This document shows positions 53,337 through 62,501 of a DNA stretch of 64,000 bases, in pieces. The position numbers and the translations under genes are program-made. Source of the stretch: Microbacterium ureisolvens (GTDB lineage: Bacteria; Actinomycetota; Actinomycetes; Actinomycetales; Microbacteriaceae); contig NZ_JAEUAX010000003.1 of the NCBI RefSeq assembly GCF_019511645.1, forward strand, positions 186,001 to 250,000, written 5' to 3'. Below the pieces are notes generated by a model. That model searched no databases and was not told the DNA's origin. It saw nothing but the letters and a program-made list of their open reading frames with translations. Each line of letters opens with the position of its first letter. Within the stretch, counting starts at the first letter, position 1.

Positions 53337-54143
53337 TCAGGGCACCCTGCCAGCAGGCGGCTCGCTCGCACGGGCCGGGGGGATCCGGGCGATGAGTGAC
53401 GGCAGGCGGTCGGCGATCTCGGAGAGGACGGCGGCCGCGGCGGTGAGCCCGGCTGCGGCCGTCGCGCCCGCTGCTGAGGGGCGCGCGGCGCCGGGAACCC
53501 CTGCCTGCCGCTCGGCCTCGGCGAACGTCGCCTCGAGGTGACGCACCGCCACCCGGTACTCGAGGAACTGCTGCGGCGTCACGCGATCGCGCAGGGTCGG
53601 CCGCTTCGCGAGAGCCTCGCGCTGTGCGCGCAGGAAGACGACGGTCGCCGGATGCCGCGGGTCGGTCATCTGCGGATACGCCAGCGCCTTGTCGACGTCG
53701 GTCTCGTAGGCCAGCCATCGCGTGTTCACGCCGTCGTGAGCGGCGTAGAGGCGGTCGATCGGCAGCGGGTCGTGGGAGGACGCGGCGCGGTACTGCGCGT
53801 ACCCCGCCTTCACCCGGGTGCGGCTGGCGCGAAGCGCGAGGGACGCGGTCTTCTCGTCCTGCCTCGCCGCCTGCAGCTCGCGCCGCGCCTCGGCGGCGTG
53901 GGCGGGCGGAACCGTGGAGCGCGACTTCGCGGTCAGCAGGTCGGCCTGCGCGGTGCGGAGCCTGGCCCTGGCGGCGACGAGGTCGCGATAGGCCTGCGAC
54001 TCCTCCGCGCGCGCAGCATCGAGTTCCAGGCGACGGGCCCGGCGGCTGCGCGTAGTCATGCCCGCATAGGTCGCCGCTCCGGCACCCGCGGCTGCCGGAG
54101 CGATCCACCACCAGCTCGACACGATGAGGAGGATGGGCTCCAC
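53337..54143 (-). CDS. Uncharacterised single-helix protein (paralogue 2)
   Basis: Predicted 268-residue protein. A short N-terminal helix (WWWIAPAAAGAGAATYAGM) is followed by a long coiled-coil-like segment (RRARRLELDAARAEESQAYR). Then comes the core domain shared with the preceding entry: AAHDGVNTRWLAYETDVDKA, AYPQMTDPRHPATVVFLRAQ and FLEYRVAVRHLEATFAEAER. The proline tail of paralogue 1 is absent here. The two genes are adjacent in the same direction, 39 bp apart, so tandem duplication and joint function are likely. Function unknown. Confidence 0.75.
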   Translation of the reverse strand: MEPILLIVSSWWWIAPAAAGAGAATYAGMTTRSRRARRLELDAARAEESQAYRDLVAARARLRTAQADLLTAKSRSTVPPAHAAEARRELQAARQDEKTASLALRASRTRVKAGYAQYRAASSHDPLPIDRLYAAHDGVNTRWLAYETDVDKALAYPQMTDPRHPATVVFLRAQREALAKRPTLRDRVTPQQFLEYRVAVRHLEATFAEAERQAGVPGAARPSAAGATAAAGLTAAAAVLSEIADRLPSLIARIPPARASEPPAGRVP

Positions 54144-54216
54144 CCTGCCATGATAAACGCGATATAGCGCGGTTGTCGCCGGGAGTCTGCTGACATCTCG
54201 GCCACCCGCACCGACG

Positions 54217-54354
54217 TCAGCCGAAGAGCAGGGCGAAGACGGTCGCGCCGCCGCCCACGAGGATGAGGGCGACGATGGTCACCCAGGCGATGATCTTGAC
54301 GCGCCGCTGCCGGGTGTCGTTGAAACCGCTGTACTCGTCGTCTTCCGCCGCCAT
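54217..54354 (-). CDS. Small single-helix membrane protein (45 residues)
   Basis: Short protein MAAEDDEYSGFNDTRQRRVK followed by one membrane helix (IIAWVTIVALILVGGGATVF). Acidic then basic residues before the helix indicate the N-terminus inside. The ATG at 54354 fits; the longer frame upstream runs through a nested inverted repeat and is not coding. Function unknown; its position after purL and the repeat suggests its own promoter. Confidence 0.65.
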   Translation of the reverse strand: MAAEDDEYSGFNDTRQRRVKIIAWVTIVALILVGGGATVFALLFG

Positions 54355-54372
54355 GGCTCTCATCCTACTTGT

Positions 54373-54445
54373 GGGTTTGGGGCGCAACCCGTCCGTTTGG
54401 GGCGCAACAGATGCGCCCCAAACGCACGCGGTGCGCCCCAAACCC
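54373..54445. terminator. Nested double inverted repeat after purL (TTTGGGGCGCA family)
   Basis: Four copies of one unit are arranged head-head-tail-tail: GTTTGGGGCGCA at 54375-54386 and 54395-54406, with exact complements at 54412-54423 and 54432-54443. Outer arms extend to 14 bp (54373-54386 with 54432-54445). Inner arms are 13 bp with a 5-nt loop. It begins 14 bp after the purL stop. A related element lies at 62502-62574. Confidence 0.8.
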
Positions 54446-54459
54446 GGGAAGTGAGCGGA

Positions 54460-56793
54460 TCAGGCGGTGTGCTCGGTGATGATCGGACCGAAGGCGTCGG
54501 GCAGCGTCGACGTCGAGAGCTCGCGCAGTTCGGCGAGCGGAACCGTGAAGAGACCCTGCACCTCGAGCGCCGGCTCGTCGCCGTCCGCGGCCGAGTCCGT
54601 CACGCCGATGCGCAGCACCGGGTAGCCCCGGCCCTCGCACAGGCCGCGGAACTTCACGTCGTCCTCGCGGGGAACCGAGACGATGACGCGGCCCGTGGAC
54701 TCCGAGAACAGGGCGGTCGCGGCATCCACCCCGTCCCGCTCCATGATCTCGTTCAGCCAGACGCGCGCGCCCACGCCGAAGCGCATGACGGTCTCGGCGA
54801 GGGCCTGCGCCAGGCCGCCCGACGAGAGGTCGTGCGCCGACGAGACGAGGGACTGCTGGCCCGCGGCGTGGAGCAGCTCGGCGAGCTTCTTCTCCTGGCC
54901 GAGGTCGACCGCCGGCGGGCGCCCGCCGAGGTGGTCGTGGATCGTCCCGGCCCACTGCGAGCCCGACAGTTCGGTCGAGGTGACGCCGAGAAGGTAGATG
55001 TTCTCGCCCGGATCCTGCCAGCCCGACGGGATGCGGCGCGCGACGTCGTCGATGATGCCGAGGACGCCGACGACCGGGGTCGGGAAGATCGGCTGGTCGC
55101 CGGTCTGGTTGTAGAACGAGACGTTGCCGCCGGTGACCGGGACGCCGAGTTCGAGGCATCCGTCCGACAGGCCGTCGACCGCCTGCGAGAACTGCCACAT
55201 GACCTCGGGGTTCTCCGGGCTGCCGAAGTTGAGGCAGTCGGTGACGGCCGTCGGCTCGGCGCCGGTCACGGCGACGTTGCGGTAGGCCTCGGCCAGAGCC
55301 AGCTTCGCGCCCTGGTACGGGTCGAGCTGGCAGTAGCGGCCGTTGCAGTCGGTCGCGATCGCGAAACCGAGGCCCGAGCGCTCGTCGACGCGGATCATGC
55401 CGGCGTCGTCGGGGAACGACAGCGCCGTGTTGCCCATGACGTAGTAGTCGTACTGGTTCGTGATCCACGACGTGTCGGCGAGGTTCGGGCTGGCGACGAG
55501 CTTGGTGAAGTGTTCCCGCAGCGTCTCGGCGTCGCTGGGACGCGGGAGAGCCGATGCCGAGTCGTCGCGCAGCGCGTCGATCCACGTCGGGTACGCAACG
55601 GGGCGCTCGTAGACCGGGCCGTCGACCGCGACGGTCGAGGGGTCGACGTCGACGATCTGCTCGCCGTGCCAGAAGATCTGCAGCCGCCCGTCGCCGGTCA
55701 CCTCGCCGAGCACGGAGGTCTCGACGTCCCACTTGCCGACGACCTCGAGGAACGCGTCGAGCTTCTCAGGGGAGACGATCGCCATCATGCGCTCCTGGCT
55801 CTCGCTCATGAGGATCTCCTCCGGCGTGAGCGTCGGGTCGCGCAGCAGCACCTTCTCGAGGTCCACGCGCATGCCCGAGCCGCCGTTGGCGGCGAGCTCC
55901 GACGTCGCGCACGAGATGCCGGCGGCGCCGAGGTCCTGGATGGCTTCGACGAGCTCGCCGCGGTAGAGCTCGAGGCAGCACTCGATGAGCACCTTCTCGG
56001 CGAACGGGTCGCCCACCTGCACGGCGGGGCGCTTGGTCGGGCCCCCGTCGGCGAACGTGTCGGACGCGAGGATCGACGCGCCGCCGATGCCGTCGCCGCC
56101 GGTGCGGGCGCCGAACAGCACGACCTTGTTGCCGGCGCCGGTGGCGTTGGCGAGCTTGAGGTCCTCGTGGCGGAGCACGCCCACCGCGAGGGCGTTGACG
56201 AGGGGGTTGCCCTGGTACACCGAATCGAACACGGTCTCGCCGCCGATGTTGGGCAGGCCCAGACAGTTGCCGTAGAACGAGATGCCGCTCACCACGCCGT
56301 GCACGACGCGCGCGGTGTCGGGGTTGTCGATGGCGCCGAAGCGCAGCTGGTCCATGACGGCGACCGGGCGCGCGCCCATCGAGATGATGTCGCGCACGAT
56401 GCCGCCGACGCCGGTCGCGGCGCCCTGGAACGGTTCGATGTAGCTCGGGTGGTTGTGCGACTCGACCTTGAAGGTGACGGCCCAGCCCTCGCCGATGTCG
56501 ACGACGCCGGCGTTCTGGCCCATGCCCACCATGAGCCGTTCCTTCATCTCGTCCGAGACCTTCTCGCCGAACCTGCGGAGGTAGATCTTGGACGACTTGT
56601 AGGAGCAGTGCTCCGACCACATGACGGAGTACATCGCCAGCTCGCCGGACGTGGGGCGGCGGCCGAGGATCTCGCGGATCCTGTCGTACTCGTCCGGCTT
56701 GAGTCCGAGCGCCGCGTAGGGCTGCTCCTTCTCCGGGGTGGCGGTGGCGTTCTCGACGGTATCGGCGACAGCGGTCGAAGCGGGGGTGGTCAC
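54460..56793 (-). CDS. purL: Phosphoribosylformylglycinamidine synthase subunit PurL
   Basis: Predicted 777-residue enzyme that makes FGAM from FGAR using ATP and ammonia from PurQ. The family blocks are [57 protein letters not shown] and [12 protein letters not shown]. The length fits the small PurL type that works with separate PurS and PurQ subunits, not seen here. The GTG at 56793 was chosen by family length and a GGAG site; the frame continues upstream through non-coding sequence. A nested inverted repeat follows the stop. Confidence 0.96.
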   Translation of the reverse strand: MTTPASTAVADTVENATATPEKEQPYAALGLKPDEYDRIREILGRRPTSGELAMYSVMWSEHCSYKSSKIYLRRFGEKVSDEMKERLMVGMGQNAGVVDIGEGWAVTFKVESHNHPSYIEPFQGAATGVGGIVRDIISMGARPVAVMDQLRFGAIDNPDTARVVHGVVSGISFYGNCLGLPNIGGETVFDSVYQGNPLVNALAVGVLRHEDLKLANATGAGNKVVLFGARTGGDGIGGASILASDTFADGGPTKRPAVQVGDPFAEKVLIECCLELYRGELVEAIQDLGAAGISCATSELAANGGSGMRVDLEKVLLRDPTLTPEEILMSESQERMMAIVSPEKLDAFLEVVGKWDVETSVLGEVTGDGRLQIFWHGEQIVDVDPSTVAVDGPVYERPVAYPTWIDALRDDSASALPRPSDAETLREHFTKLVASPNLADTSWITNQYDYYVMGNTALSFPDDAGMIRVDERSGLGFAIATDCNGRYCQLDPYQGAKLALAEAYRNVAVTGAEPTAVTDCLNFGSPENPEVMWQFSQAVDGLSDGCLELGVPVTGGNVSFYNQTGDQPIFPTPVVGVLGIIDDVARRIPSGWQDPGENIYLLGVTSTELSGSQWAGTIHDHLGGRPPAVDLGQEKKLAELLHAAGQQSLVSSAHDLSSGGLAQALAETVMRFGVGARVWLNEIMERDGVDAATALFSESTGRVIVSVPREDDVKFRGLCEGRGYPVLRIGVTDSAADGDEPALEVQGLFTVPLAELRELSTSTLPDAFGPIITEHTA

Positions 56794-56859
56794 GCGGCTC
56801 AGCTCCAGAAATTCGGGGGATGCCGGACCTGAACAGTCTAGTTCGGCCAGAGAAGGGGT

Positions 56860-56888
56860 GACGGATGCCGCGGGCCGCAGCATCCGTC
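56860..56888. promoter_or_regulatory. Stem-loop built from the recurrent octamer in the purL/arsR divergent region
   Basis: GACGGATGC (56860-56868) and GCATCCGTC (56880-56888) pair perfectly around an 11-nt loop. Both flanking genes read away from it, so it is not an ordinary terminator. It would lie in the purL leader if transcription starts further right, or in its promoter. An attenuator or insulating hairpin is possible. Confidence 0.4.
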
Positions 56889-56913
56889 CCCCCGACCGTT
56901 CGACGGAAAGGGG

Positions 56914-56959
56914 TTGACGGGCTCTGCAAGCAGGGCTAACGTACAACCAAATGGTTGTA
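56914..56959 (+). promoter_or_regulatory. Promoter and palindromic operator overlapping the ArsR start codon
   Basis: TTGACG (56914-56919) and TAACGT (56937-56942) form a -35/-10 pair with a 17-bp spacer. The ATG at 56951 is eight bases past the -10, so the message is probably leaderless. TACAACCA-AA-TGGTTGTA (56942-56959) is a perfect 8-2-8 palindrome covering the -10 end, the transcription start and the start codon. This is an ideal autorepression site for the ArsR protein. Confidence 0.8.
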
Positions 56960-57346
56960 GGAATTGAGCTCAGCGATCACGAGATCGACCGCGTGTTCCA
57001 CGCACTGGCGGCGGCGACCCGGCGCGACATCCTGCGCCGGACGCTCTCGGGCGAGTACTCCGTGTCGGCGCTCGCCCGCGAGTACGACATGTCGTTCGCG
57101 GCCGTGCAGAAGCACGTCACCGTGCTGGAGGCCGCGGGGCTCATCGTCAAGCGCGCCGAGGGGCGCGAGCGCCTGGTGCGAGCGGACCCCGAGATGATCG
57201 CCCGCGCCCGGGCACTGCTCGCCCGCTACGAGGAGATGTGGCGTGCCCGCATCGACCGGCTCGACGCGCTGCTCGCCGAACCCGCCGGCTCGTCCGGCAC
57301 GCCCGAAGAACCGAAGAACGACCACCGCAGGAACGAAGGAGAATGA
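56951..57346 (+). CDS. ArsR/SdpR-family transcriptional repressor
   Basis: Predicted 131-residue winged-helix regulator: [40 protein letters not shown] (recognition helix) and [20 protein letters not shown]. No Cys metal-binding motif of the ArsR/SmtB type is present, so it belongs to the non-metal SdpR-like subgroup often paired with SRPBCC genes. The C-terminal 30 residues are polar. It leads a coupled operon with a double SRPBCC protein and a hydrolase, and its own palindromic operator overlaps its start. Confidence 0.93.
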   Translation: MVVGIELSDHEIDRVFHALAAATRRDILRRTLSGEYSVSALAREYDMSFAAVQKHVTVLEAAGLIVKRAEGRERLVRADPEMIARARALLARYEEMWRARIDRLDALLAEPAGSSGTPEEPKNDHRRNEGE

Positions 57347-57348
57347 CG

Positions 57349-58329
57349 ATGCCCGTCACCGACGTCACCACCGATCCCGAAGCGCTCACCATGACGCTCA
57401 CGGCCGAGTTCGCCGCCCCGGTCGAGAGGCTCTGGGAGGCCTTCACCGAGCCGCGCCAGCTCGAGCGGTTCTGGGGCCCTCCCGGCTACCCCGCCACCTT
57501 CAGCGAGTTCAACCTCACGCCCGGCGGCCGCGCGAGGTACCACATGACCAGCCCGAAGGGCGAGGAGTACCACGGGGTGTGGGAGTTCCTCGAGATCGAC
57601 GGACCACGCACGTTCACCGCGCTCGACTCGTTCGCCGACGCGGACGGCAGGGCGCTGGCAGACATGCCGACCTCGCGAATGGTGTTCACCTTCGCCGAGA
57701 CGTCGACCGGGTCGCGCCTGGTCAACACGACCCATTTCGACTCCGCCGAGGCGCTGGAGAAGGTCGTCGCGATGGGCGCCGTCGAGGGCTCGACGATGGC
57801 GATCAACCAGCTCGACCGCGTGCTCGAGGGCCTGCGCGCCTACTCCGCCGGCAAGGGCACGCAGACCGAGATCCTCGACGACACCCACGTGCGCATCACG
57901 CGGCTCATCGAGGGCCCGATCGACCTCGTGTGGCGCGCGCACCAGGAGCCGGAGCTTCTCCAGAAGTGGATGCTCGGTCCCGACGGATGGCGCATGTCGG
58001 TGTGCGAGGTCGACCCGTCCGTGGGCGGGAAGTACCGCTACGAGTGGGAGCCTCTCGAGGGCACCGAGGGCGGGACCTTCGGGTTCGACGGCGAGACGGT
58101 GCTCTCCGATGCCCCGCGGCGAGCAGTCACCACCGAGCACATGACGGGCACCGACTACCCGTCGACGCTCAACGACCTGAACCTCTACGAGGAGGACGGG
58201 GCCACCCTCATCACGCTCCTCATCGAGTACCCCGACAAGCAGACGCGCGACATCGTCCTCGCCACCGGCATGACCGACGGCATGGAGGCCAGCTACGGCC
58301 GCCTCGAGGGCGTTCTCGCGGGCGTGTGA
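57349..58329 (+). CDS. Double SRPBCC (AHSA1-like) domain protein
   Basis: Predicted 326-residue protein with two tandem AHSA1/SRPBCC domains: residues about 10-165 (FAAPVERLWEAFTEPRQLER, FWGPPGYPATF) and about 175-325 (LIEGPIDLVWRAHQEPELLQ, KWMLGPDGWRM). The fold binds hydrophobic ligands. The ATG at 57349 lies eight bases after GGAG, a better distance than the ATG at 57343, which overlaps the ArsR stop. It is presumably induced by the ligand or stress sensed through ArsR. No enzyme activity is known for the group. Confidence 0.88.
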   Translation: MPVTDVTTDPEALTMTLTAEFAAPVERLWEAFTEPRQLERFWGPPGYPATFSEFNLTPGGRARYHMTSPKGEEYHGVWEFLEIDGPRTFTALDSFADADGRALADMPTSRMVFTFAETSTGSRLVNTTHFDSAEALEKVVAMGAVEGSTMAINQLDRVLEGLRAYSAGKGTQTEILDDTHVRITRLIEGPIDLVWRAHQEPELLQKWMLGPDGWRMSVCEVDPSVGGKYRYEWEPLEGTEGGTFGFDGETVLSDAPRRAVTTEHMTGTDYPSTLNDLNLYEEDGATLITLLIEYPDKQTRDIVLATGMTDGMEASYGRLEGVLAGV

Positions 58330-58346
58330 CTCCGAGGAGGGCGGAG

Positions 58347-59225
58347 ATGACCGAGAACACCGTCGCACGGACCGTCACCACCCACGTCGTGGGTGCGGGC
58401 GACGACGCGATCACCTACGACGTGCGTGGCGATCTGGCCGCGGCGAGCCCGGATCGTCCGGCCCTCTTCCTGTTCGCGGGGCCGATGGACGCCACGGGAT
58501 TCGAGCTGCTCGCCGATCAGTTCGATGACCGTCCGATCGTGACGTACGACCCGCGGGGTGCCGGCCGCAATCCGGTGGGCACGGCCGACATCAGCCCCGA
58601 GCAGCACGCCGACGACCTGCATCGTGTCATCCAGGCCCTCGGCGTCGGCCCGGTGGACGCATTCGGCTCCAGCGGCGGGGCCGTGAACCTCCTCGCCCTG
58701 CTCGCTGCGCACCCCGATGACGTGCGGATCGCGGTGGTGCATGAGCCGCCGCTGGCGGAGCACCTCCCCGATCGCGACGCGGTGCTCGCGGTGGTGGCCG
58801 ACATGAAGCGCACGTATGCCGAGCAGGGTGACGGCGCCGCAATGGCGAAGTTCATCCCGTTCGTGATGCTCGACGGCCTTGTCCCCGACGACTACCTCGA
58901 CCAGCCGGCACCGGACCCCGCGATGTTCGGGATGTCGTCGGTCGACGACGGCACGCGCACCAACCCGCTGCTGCGCAACATGCCCGCGATCATCGAGTAT
59001 CGCGTCGATGTCGAAGCCCTCCGCGCACGAGGCGACCGTCTGGTGATCGCGGCGGGCGTCGAATCGGGCGAGACGATGGCCGCGCGGGGCGCTCGAACGA
59101 CGGCGGCCGCGATCGGCGTCCCGGTGACGGACTTCCCGAGTCATCACGCCGGGTTCACCGATCAGCCCGGGTATCCCGGCGACCCCGCGGGATTCGCCGC
59201 GCGCCTTCGGGAGGTTCTCGACTGA
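58347..59225 (+). CDS. Alpha/beta hydrolase
   Basis: Predicted 292-residue hydrolase. The nucleophile elbow is FGSSGGAVN (Ser about 108). Other landmarks are FLFAGPMDATGFELLADQF, the oxyanion region, TYDPRGAGRNPVGTADISPE, and the catalytic His in DFPSHHAGFTDQPGYP. GCGGAG precedes the ATG at 58347, 17 bp after the SRPBCC stop, making it the last gene of the ArsR operon. The substrate is unknown; esterase or haloperoxidase-like activity would fit the fold. Confidence 0.88.
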   Translation: MTENTVARTVTTHVVGAGDDAITYDVRGDLAAASPDRPALFLFAGPMDATGFELLADQFDDRPIVTYDPRGAGRNPVGTADISPEQHADDLHRVIQALGVGPVDAFGSSGGAVNLLALLAAHPDDVRIAVVHEPPLAEHLPDRDAVLAVVADMKRTYAEQGDGAAMAKFIPFVMLDGLVPDDYLDQPAPDPAMFGMSSVDDGTRTNPLLRNMPAIIEYRVDVEALRARGDRLVIAAGVESGETMAARGARTTAAAIGVPVTDFPSHHAGFTDQPGYPGDPAGFAARLREVLD

Positions 59226-59256
59226 CAGCCGAGCTGGACAGGATCCGGGGGACGGA

Positions 59257-59275
59257 CGCCGCCGGTCAGGCGGCG
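59257..59275. terminator. Short GC stem-loop between hydrolase and kdpE
   Basis: CGCCGCC (59257-59263) pairs with GGCGGCG (59269-59275) around a 5-nt loop. It spans the kdpE stop codon in the 40-bp convergent gap and could serve both genes. GC strength is high but no T-tract is present. Confidence 0.4.
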
Positions 59276-59949
59276 GTGTCGGCGAGGAGGCGGTAGCCCA
59301 TGCCCGACTCGGTGAGGAGGTGCGCGGGGCTGCCGGGGTCGCGCTCGAGCTTCTTGCGCAGCTGCGACATGTACAGGCGCAGATAGCCGGTGTCGGCGAC
59401 CTGCTCGGTGCCCCAGATGTCCTTCAGGAGCGCCTGCCGCGTCACCAGTGAGCCCGGATTGCGGGCGAGGAACTCGAGGATCTTCCACTCGGTCGGCGTG
59501 AGGTGCACGAGCTCGCCGGAGCGGGTGACGGTCTTGGTCGAGAGATCGACCACGACGTCCGCGAAGGTGACCACGGGAACACCGGATGCTGCGGCCACCC
59601 GTCGCGACAGTGCCCGGAGCCGTGCGAGCAGCTCGTCGATCTGGAACGGCTTGGTGACGTAGTCGTCGGCTCCGGCATCCAGCGCCTCGACCTTGTCCGC
59701 GGAGCCGGTGCGGCCCGAGATCACGAGGATCGGAGCACTGCTCCAGCCCCGCAGCGCCTCGATCACCTGCACGCCGTCCAGGCGCGGCATCCCGAGGTCC
59801 ACCATCACGATGTCGGGATGCTCCTTGGCGGCGAGGGCGATCGCCGCGGCGCCGTCGGGAGCGGCGATGACCTCGTAGCCGTGCGCGGCGAGGGTGATGC
59901 GCAGCGCGCGGACGAGCTGGGGATCGTCGTCGGCGATCAGGACCTTCAC
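59266..59949 (-). CDS. kdpE: Response regulator KdpE
   Basis: Predicted 227-residue OmpR-type response regulator that activates kdp expression. The receiver domain (1-120) has the acidic pair DDD at 7-9, phospho-acceptor Asp51 in IVMVDLGMPRLDG and the conserved Lys in DYVTKPF. The C-terminal winged helix contains HLTPTEWKILEFLARNPGSL and LRLYMSQLRKKLERDPGSP. The ATG at 59949 overlaps the kdpD stop (ATGA), so sensor and regulator are co-translated. Confidence 0.95.
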   Translation of the reverse strand: MKVLIADDDPQLVRALRITLAAHGYEVIAAPDGAAAIALAAKEHPDIVMVDLGMPRLDGVQVIEALRGWSSAPILVISGRTGSADKVEALDAGADDYVTKPFQIDELLARLRALSRRVAAASGVPVVTFADVVVDLSTKTVTRSGELVHLTPTEWKILEFLARNPGSLVTRQALLKDIWGTEQVADTGYLRLYMSQLRKKLERDPGSPAHLLTESGMGYRLLADTAA

Positions 59950-62471
59950 GGGAGCGACCTCTCTTCGGTGGGGATCGCGTCCGCGACCGGCAGCGCGATG
60001 ACCATCGTGAGGCCTCCTCCGGGGGTGTCCTCGGGGGCGAGCGTACCGCCCATGCCCTCGGTGAACCCCTTCGAGAGGGCGAGGCCCAGTCCGAGTCCAG
60101 CCGTGTTGTCGGTGTCGCCCAGGCGCTGGAACGGGACGAACATGTCGTCGCGGCGCTCGGGTGAGACGCCCGTGCCGTGATCGATCACGCGGATCTCGGC
60201 CGTGCGGCCGAGCCGGCTCGTGGAGACGCGCACGCGCGAGCCCGCCGGCGAGTGGCGCGCGGCGTTGGCGAGCACGTTCACGAGCACGCGCTGCAGCAGC
60301 ACGGGGTCTGCCTCCACGAGTGGGAGATCCGGGTCGAGTGCCAGCTCGAACCGGTCGGGGCCGCCGTCGAGCTCGTCGAGGGCGGCCAGCACGACGCCGG
60401 CGCAGTCGACGGGCTGCAGCGACACCGCGAGCACGCCCGCCTGCACACGGCTGACGTCGAGCAGGTCGGTCACGAGGGCGGACAGCGTCGCGAGCGACTC
60501 GTCGGCCGTGGCGACCAGCTCGACGCGGTCCTCGCGCGAGAGGTTCGGCCCTGCCGCGCGGAGCCCGCCGACGGCGGCGACCGCGGCGGCCAGCGGGCGG
60601 CGCAGGTCATGGCTCACCGCGGACAGCAGCGCAGTGCGCACCTGGTCGGTCTCGGCGAGAGCCCCGGCCTGCCGCGCCGTCGCCGTGAGGTCGCTGTGCT
60701 CAAGGGCGGCGGAGAGCTGGGCCGCGACGGCGTCGATGAGCCGGCGCTCGGACGCGTCGAGCACGTGGCCGTGCAGCTCGAGCATCGCCGGTGGGCCGCC
60801 GTTGCGGCGTGCGACCGTGACCGCCTCGTACCGGCCGTCGCGCACCGGCTCGCCGTCGGTCGCGACGACGGTGCCGTCGGCATCGACGAGGCGCACGCCG
60901 GCGAGGCCGAGCGACTCGCGCGTGCGGCTGATCAGCGCGGGCACGGCGGATTCGCCGCGCAGGACGCTCCCCGCGACGTTCGCGAGCAGCTCGGCCTCGG
61001 CGGCGGCGCGGCGGGCGGACCGCGCCGCGCGTGCGGCGCGGTCGACGATGAAGCTCACCAGCACGGCGATCACGACGTAGAGGATGAGCGCCCACACGTT
61101 GCGTGGATCGGCGACCGACACGGTGTAGTAGGGGGCGACGAAGAAGTAGTTCAGGGTGAATCCCGACATCACCGCCGCGAAGACCGCGGGCCAGATCCCG
61201 CCGACCAGCGAGACCAGCACGACGAGCAGCTGGTACGCCAGCACGTCGGTCGTGATGGTGTCCTCGCTGCGCAGCGACACCAGCAGCCACGTCAGCAGCG
61301 GCCCGCCGATGAGCGCGAGCGCGAAGCCGAGCACACGTCGGCGCACGCTGAGGGCACCGCCGCTGAGGCGCGGCAGCGGGAAGCGATCGCCCGCTGCATC
61401 GTGCGTCACGATGTGCACGTCGATGTCGCCGGACTCCCGGATCACGGTGGCCCCGATGCCGGGTCCGGTGAGGAGCGTCGCGAGGCGGCCGCGCCGGCTC
61501 ACGCCGATCACGAGCTGGGTCGCGTTCACGGAGCGGGCGAAGTCCACGAGCGCGCGCGGGATGTCGTCGCCGACCACCTGGTGGTAGGTGCCGCCGAGCG
61601 ACTCGACCAGCGCTCGCTGCGCCGCGAGGGCTCCGGGGTCTCCCGAGACGAGGCCGTCCTGGCTCGACACGTGCACCGCCAGCAGCTCCCCACCGGCGGA
61701 CCGCGCGGCGATGCGGGCGCCGCGGCGCAGCAGCGTCTCGCCCTCCGAGCCGCCGGTGAGGGCGACGACCACGCGTTCCCGCGCCTGCCACGCGCCCTCG
61801 ATGCCGTGCTCGGCGCGGTAGGACTTCAGGGCGCTGTCGACCTCGTCGGCGAGCCACAGCAGTGCGAGTTCGCGCAGGGCGGTCAGGTTGCCCAGCCGGA
61901 AGTAGTTCGACAGCGCGGCGTCGATGCGCTCGGCCGGGTAGACGAGCCCTGCGGACAGGCGATCCCGCAGCGACTGCGGGGAGAGATCGACGACCTCGAT
62001 CTGGTCGGCGTCGCGCACCACGGCATCCGGCACCGTCTCGCGCTGCGCGACCCCCGTGATCTGCTCGACCACGCCGCCGAGCGACTCGATGTGCTGCACG
62101 TTCACCGTCGTGATGACGTCGATGCCGGCGTCGAGCAGGTCGGCGACGTCCTGCCAGCGCTTGGGGTGCCTGAGGCCCGGCGCGTTCGTGTGCGCGAGCT
62201 CGTCGACGAGGGCGATCTCGGGGCTGCGCTCGAGCACCCCTTCGAGGTCCATGTCGCTGAGCTCCACGCCGCGGTGCGACACCACCGTGCGGGGCACGCC
62301 CGGCAGCCCTTCCATGAGCGCAGCAGTGGCGGCACGCCCGTGCGTCTCGACGACCGCGATCACGACGTCGCGTCCGTCCTCGGCGAGGCGGCGCCCCTCC
62401 TCGAGCATCTCGTAGGTCTTGCCGACGCCGGGCGCGGCGCCGAGCAGCACCCGCAGCTTCCCGCGCTTCAC
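59946..62471 (-). CDS. kdpD: Osmosensitive K+ channel sensor histidine kinase KdpD
   Basis: Predicted 841-residue sensor kinase for potassium limitation. In order: an N-terminal KdpD domain with Walker A GAAPGVGKTYEMLEE (residues about 11-25) and VDELAHTNAPG; a USP-like domain; four membrane helices near 390-490 (VSLVGGIWPAVFAAVMSGFT); a GAF-like part; the HisKA site SHDLRRPL with His621; and the ATPase domain with NVLANAARHSPAG and GLGLGLALSKGF. It is separated from kdpC by 136 bp that contain a nested inverted repeat, so the sensor pair may have its own control. Confidence 0.95.
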   Translation of the reverse strand: MKRGKLRVLLGAAPGVGKTYEMLEEGRRLAEDGRDVVIAVVETHGRAATAALMEGLPGVPRTVVSHRGVELSDMDLEGVLERSPEIALVDELAHTNAPGLRHPKRWQDVADLLDAGIDVITTVNVQHIESLGGVVEQITGVAQRETVPDAVVRDADQIEVVDLSPQSLRDRLSAGLVYPAERIDAALSNYFRLGNLTALRELALLWLADEVDSALKSYRAEHGIEGAWQARERVVVALTGGSEGETLLRRGARIAARSAGGELLAVHVSSQDGLVSGDPGALAAQRALVESLGGTYHQVVGDDIPRALVDFARSVNATQLVIGVSRRGRLATLLTGPGIGATVIRESGDIDVHIVTHDAAGDRFPLPRLSGGALSVRRRVLGFALALIGGPLLTWLLVSLRSEDTITTDVLAYQLLVVLVSLVGGIWPAVFAAVMSGFTLNYFFVAPYYTVSVADPRNVWALILYVVIAVLVSFIVDRAARAARSARRAAAEAELLANVAGSVLRGESAVPALISRTRESLGLAGVRLVDADGTVVATDGEPVRDGRYEAVTVARRNGGPPAMLELHGHVLDASERRLIDAVAAQLSAALEHSDLTATARQAGALAETDQVRTALLSAVSHDLRRPLAAAVAAVGGLRAAGPNLSREDRVELVATADESLATLSALVTDLLDVSRVQAGVLAVSLQPVDCAGVVLAALDELDGGPDRFELALDPDLPLVEADPVLLQRVLVNVLANAARHSPAGSRVRVSTSRLGRTAEIRVIDHGTGVSPERRDDMFVPFQRLGDTDNTAGLGLGLALSKGFTEGMGGTLAPEDTPGGGLTMVIALPVADAIPTEERSLP

Positions 62472-62501
62472 GTGCTCACCCTATTTCCTCCTGATGCTCC
62501 T

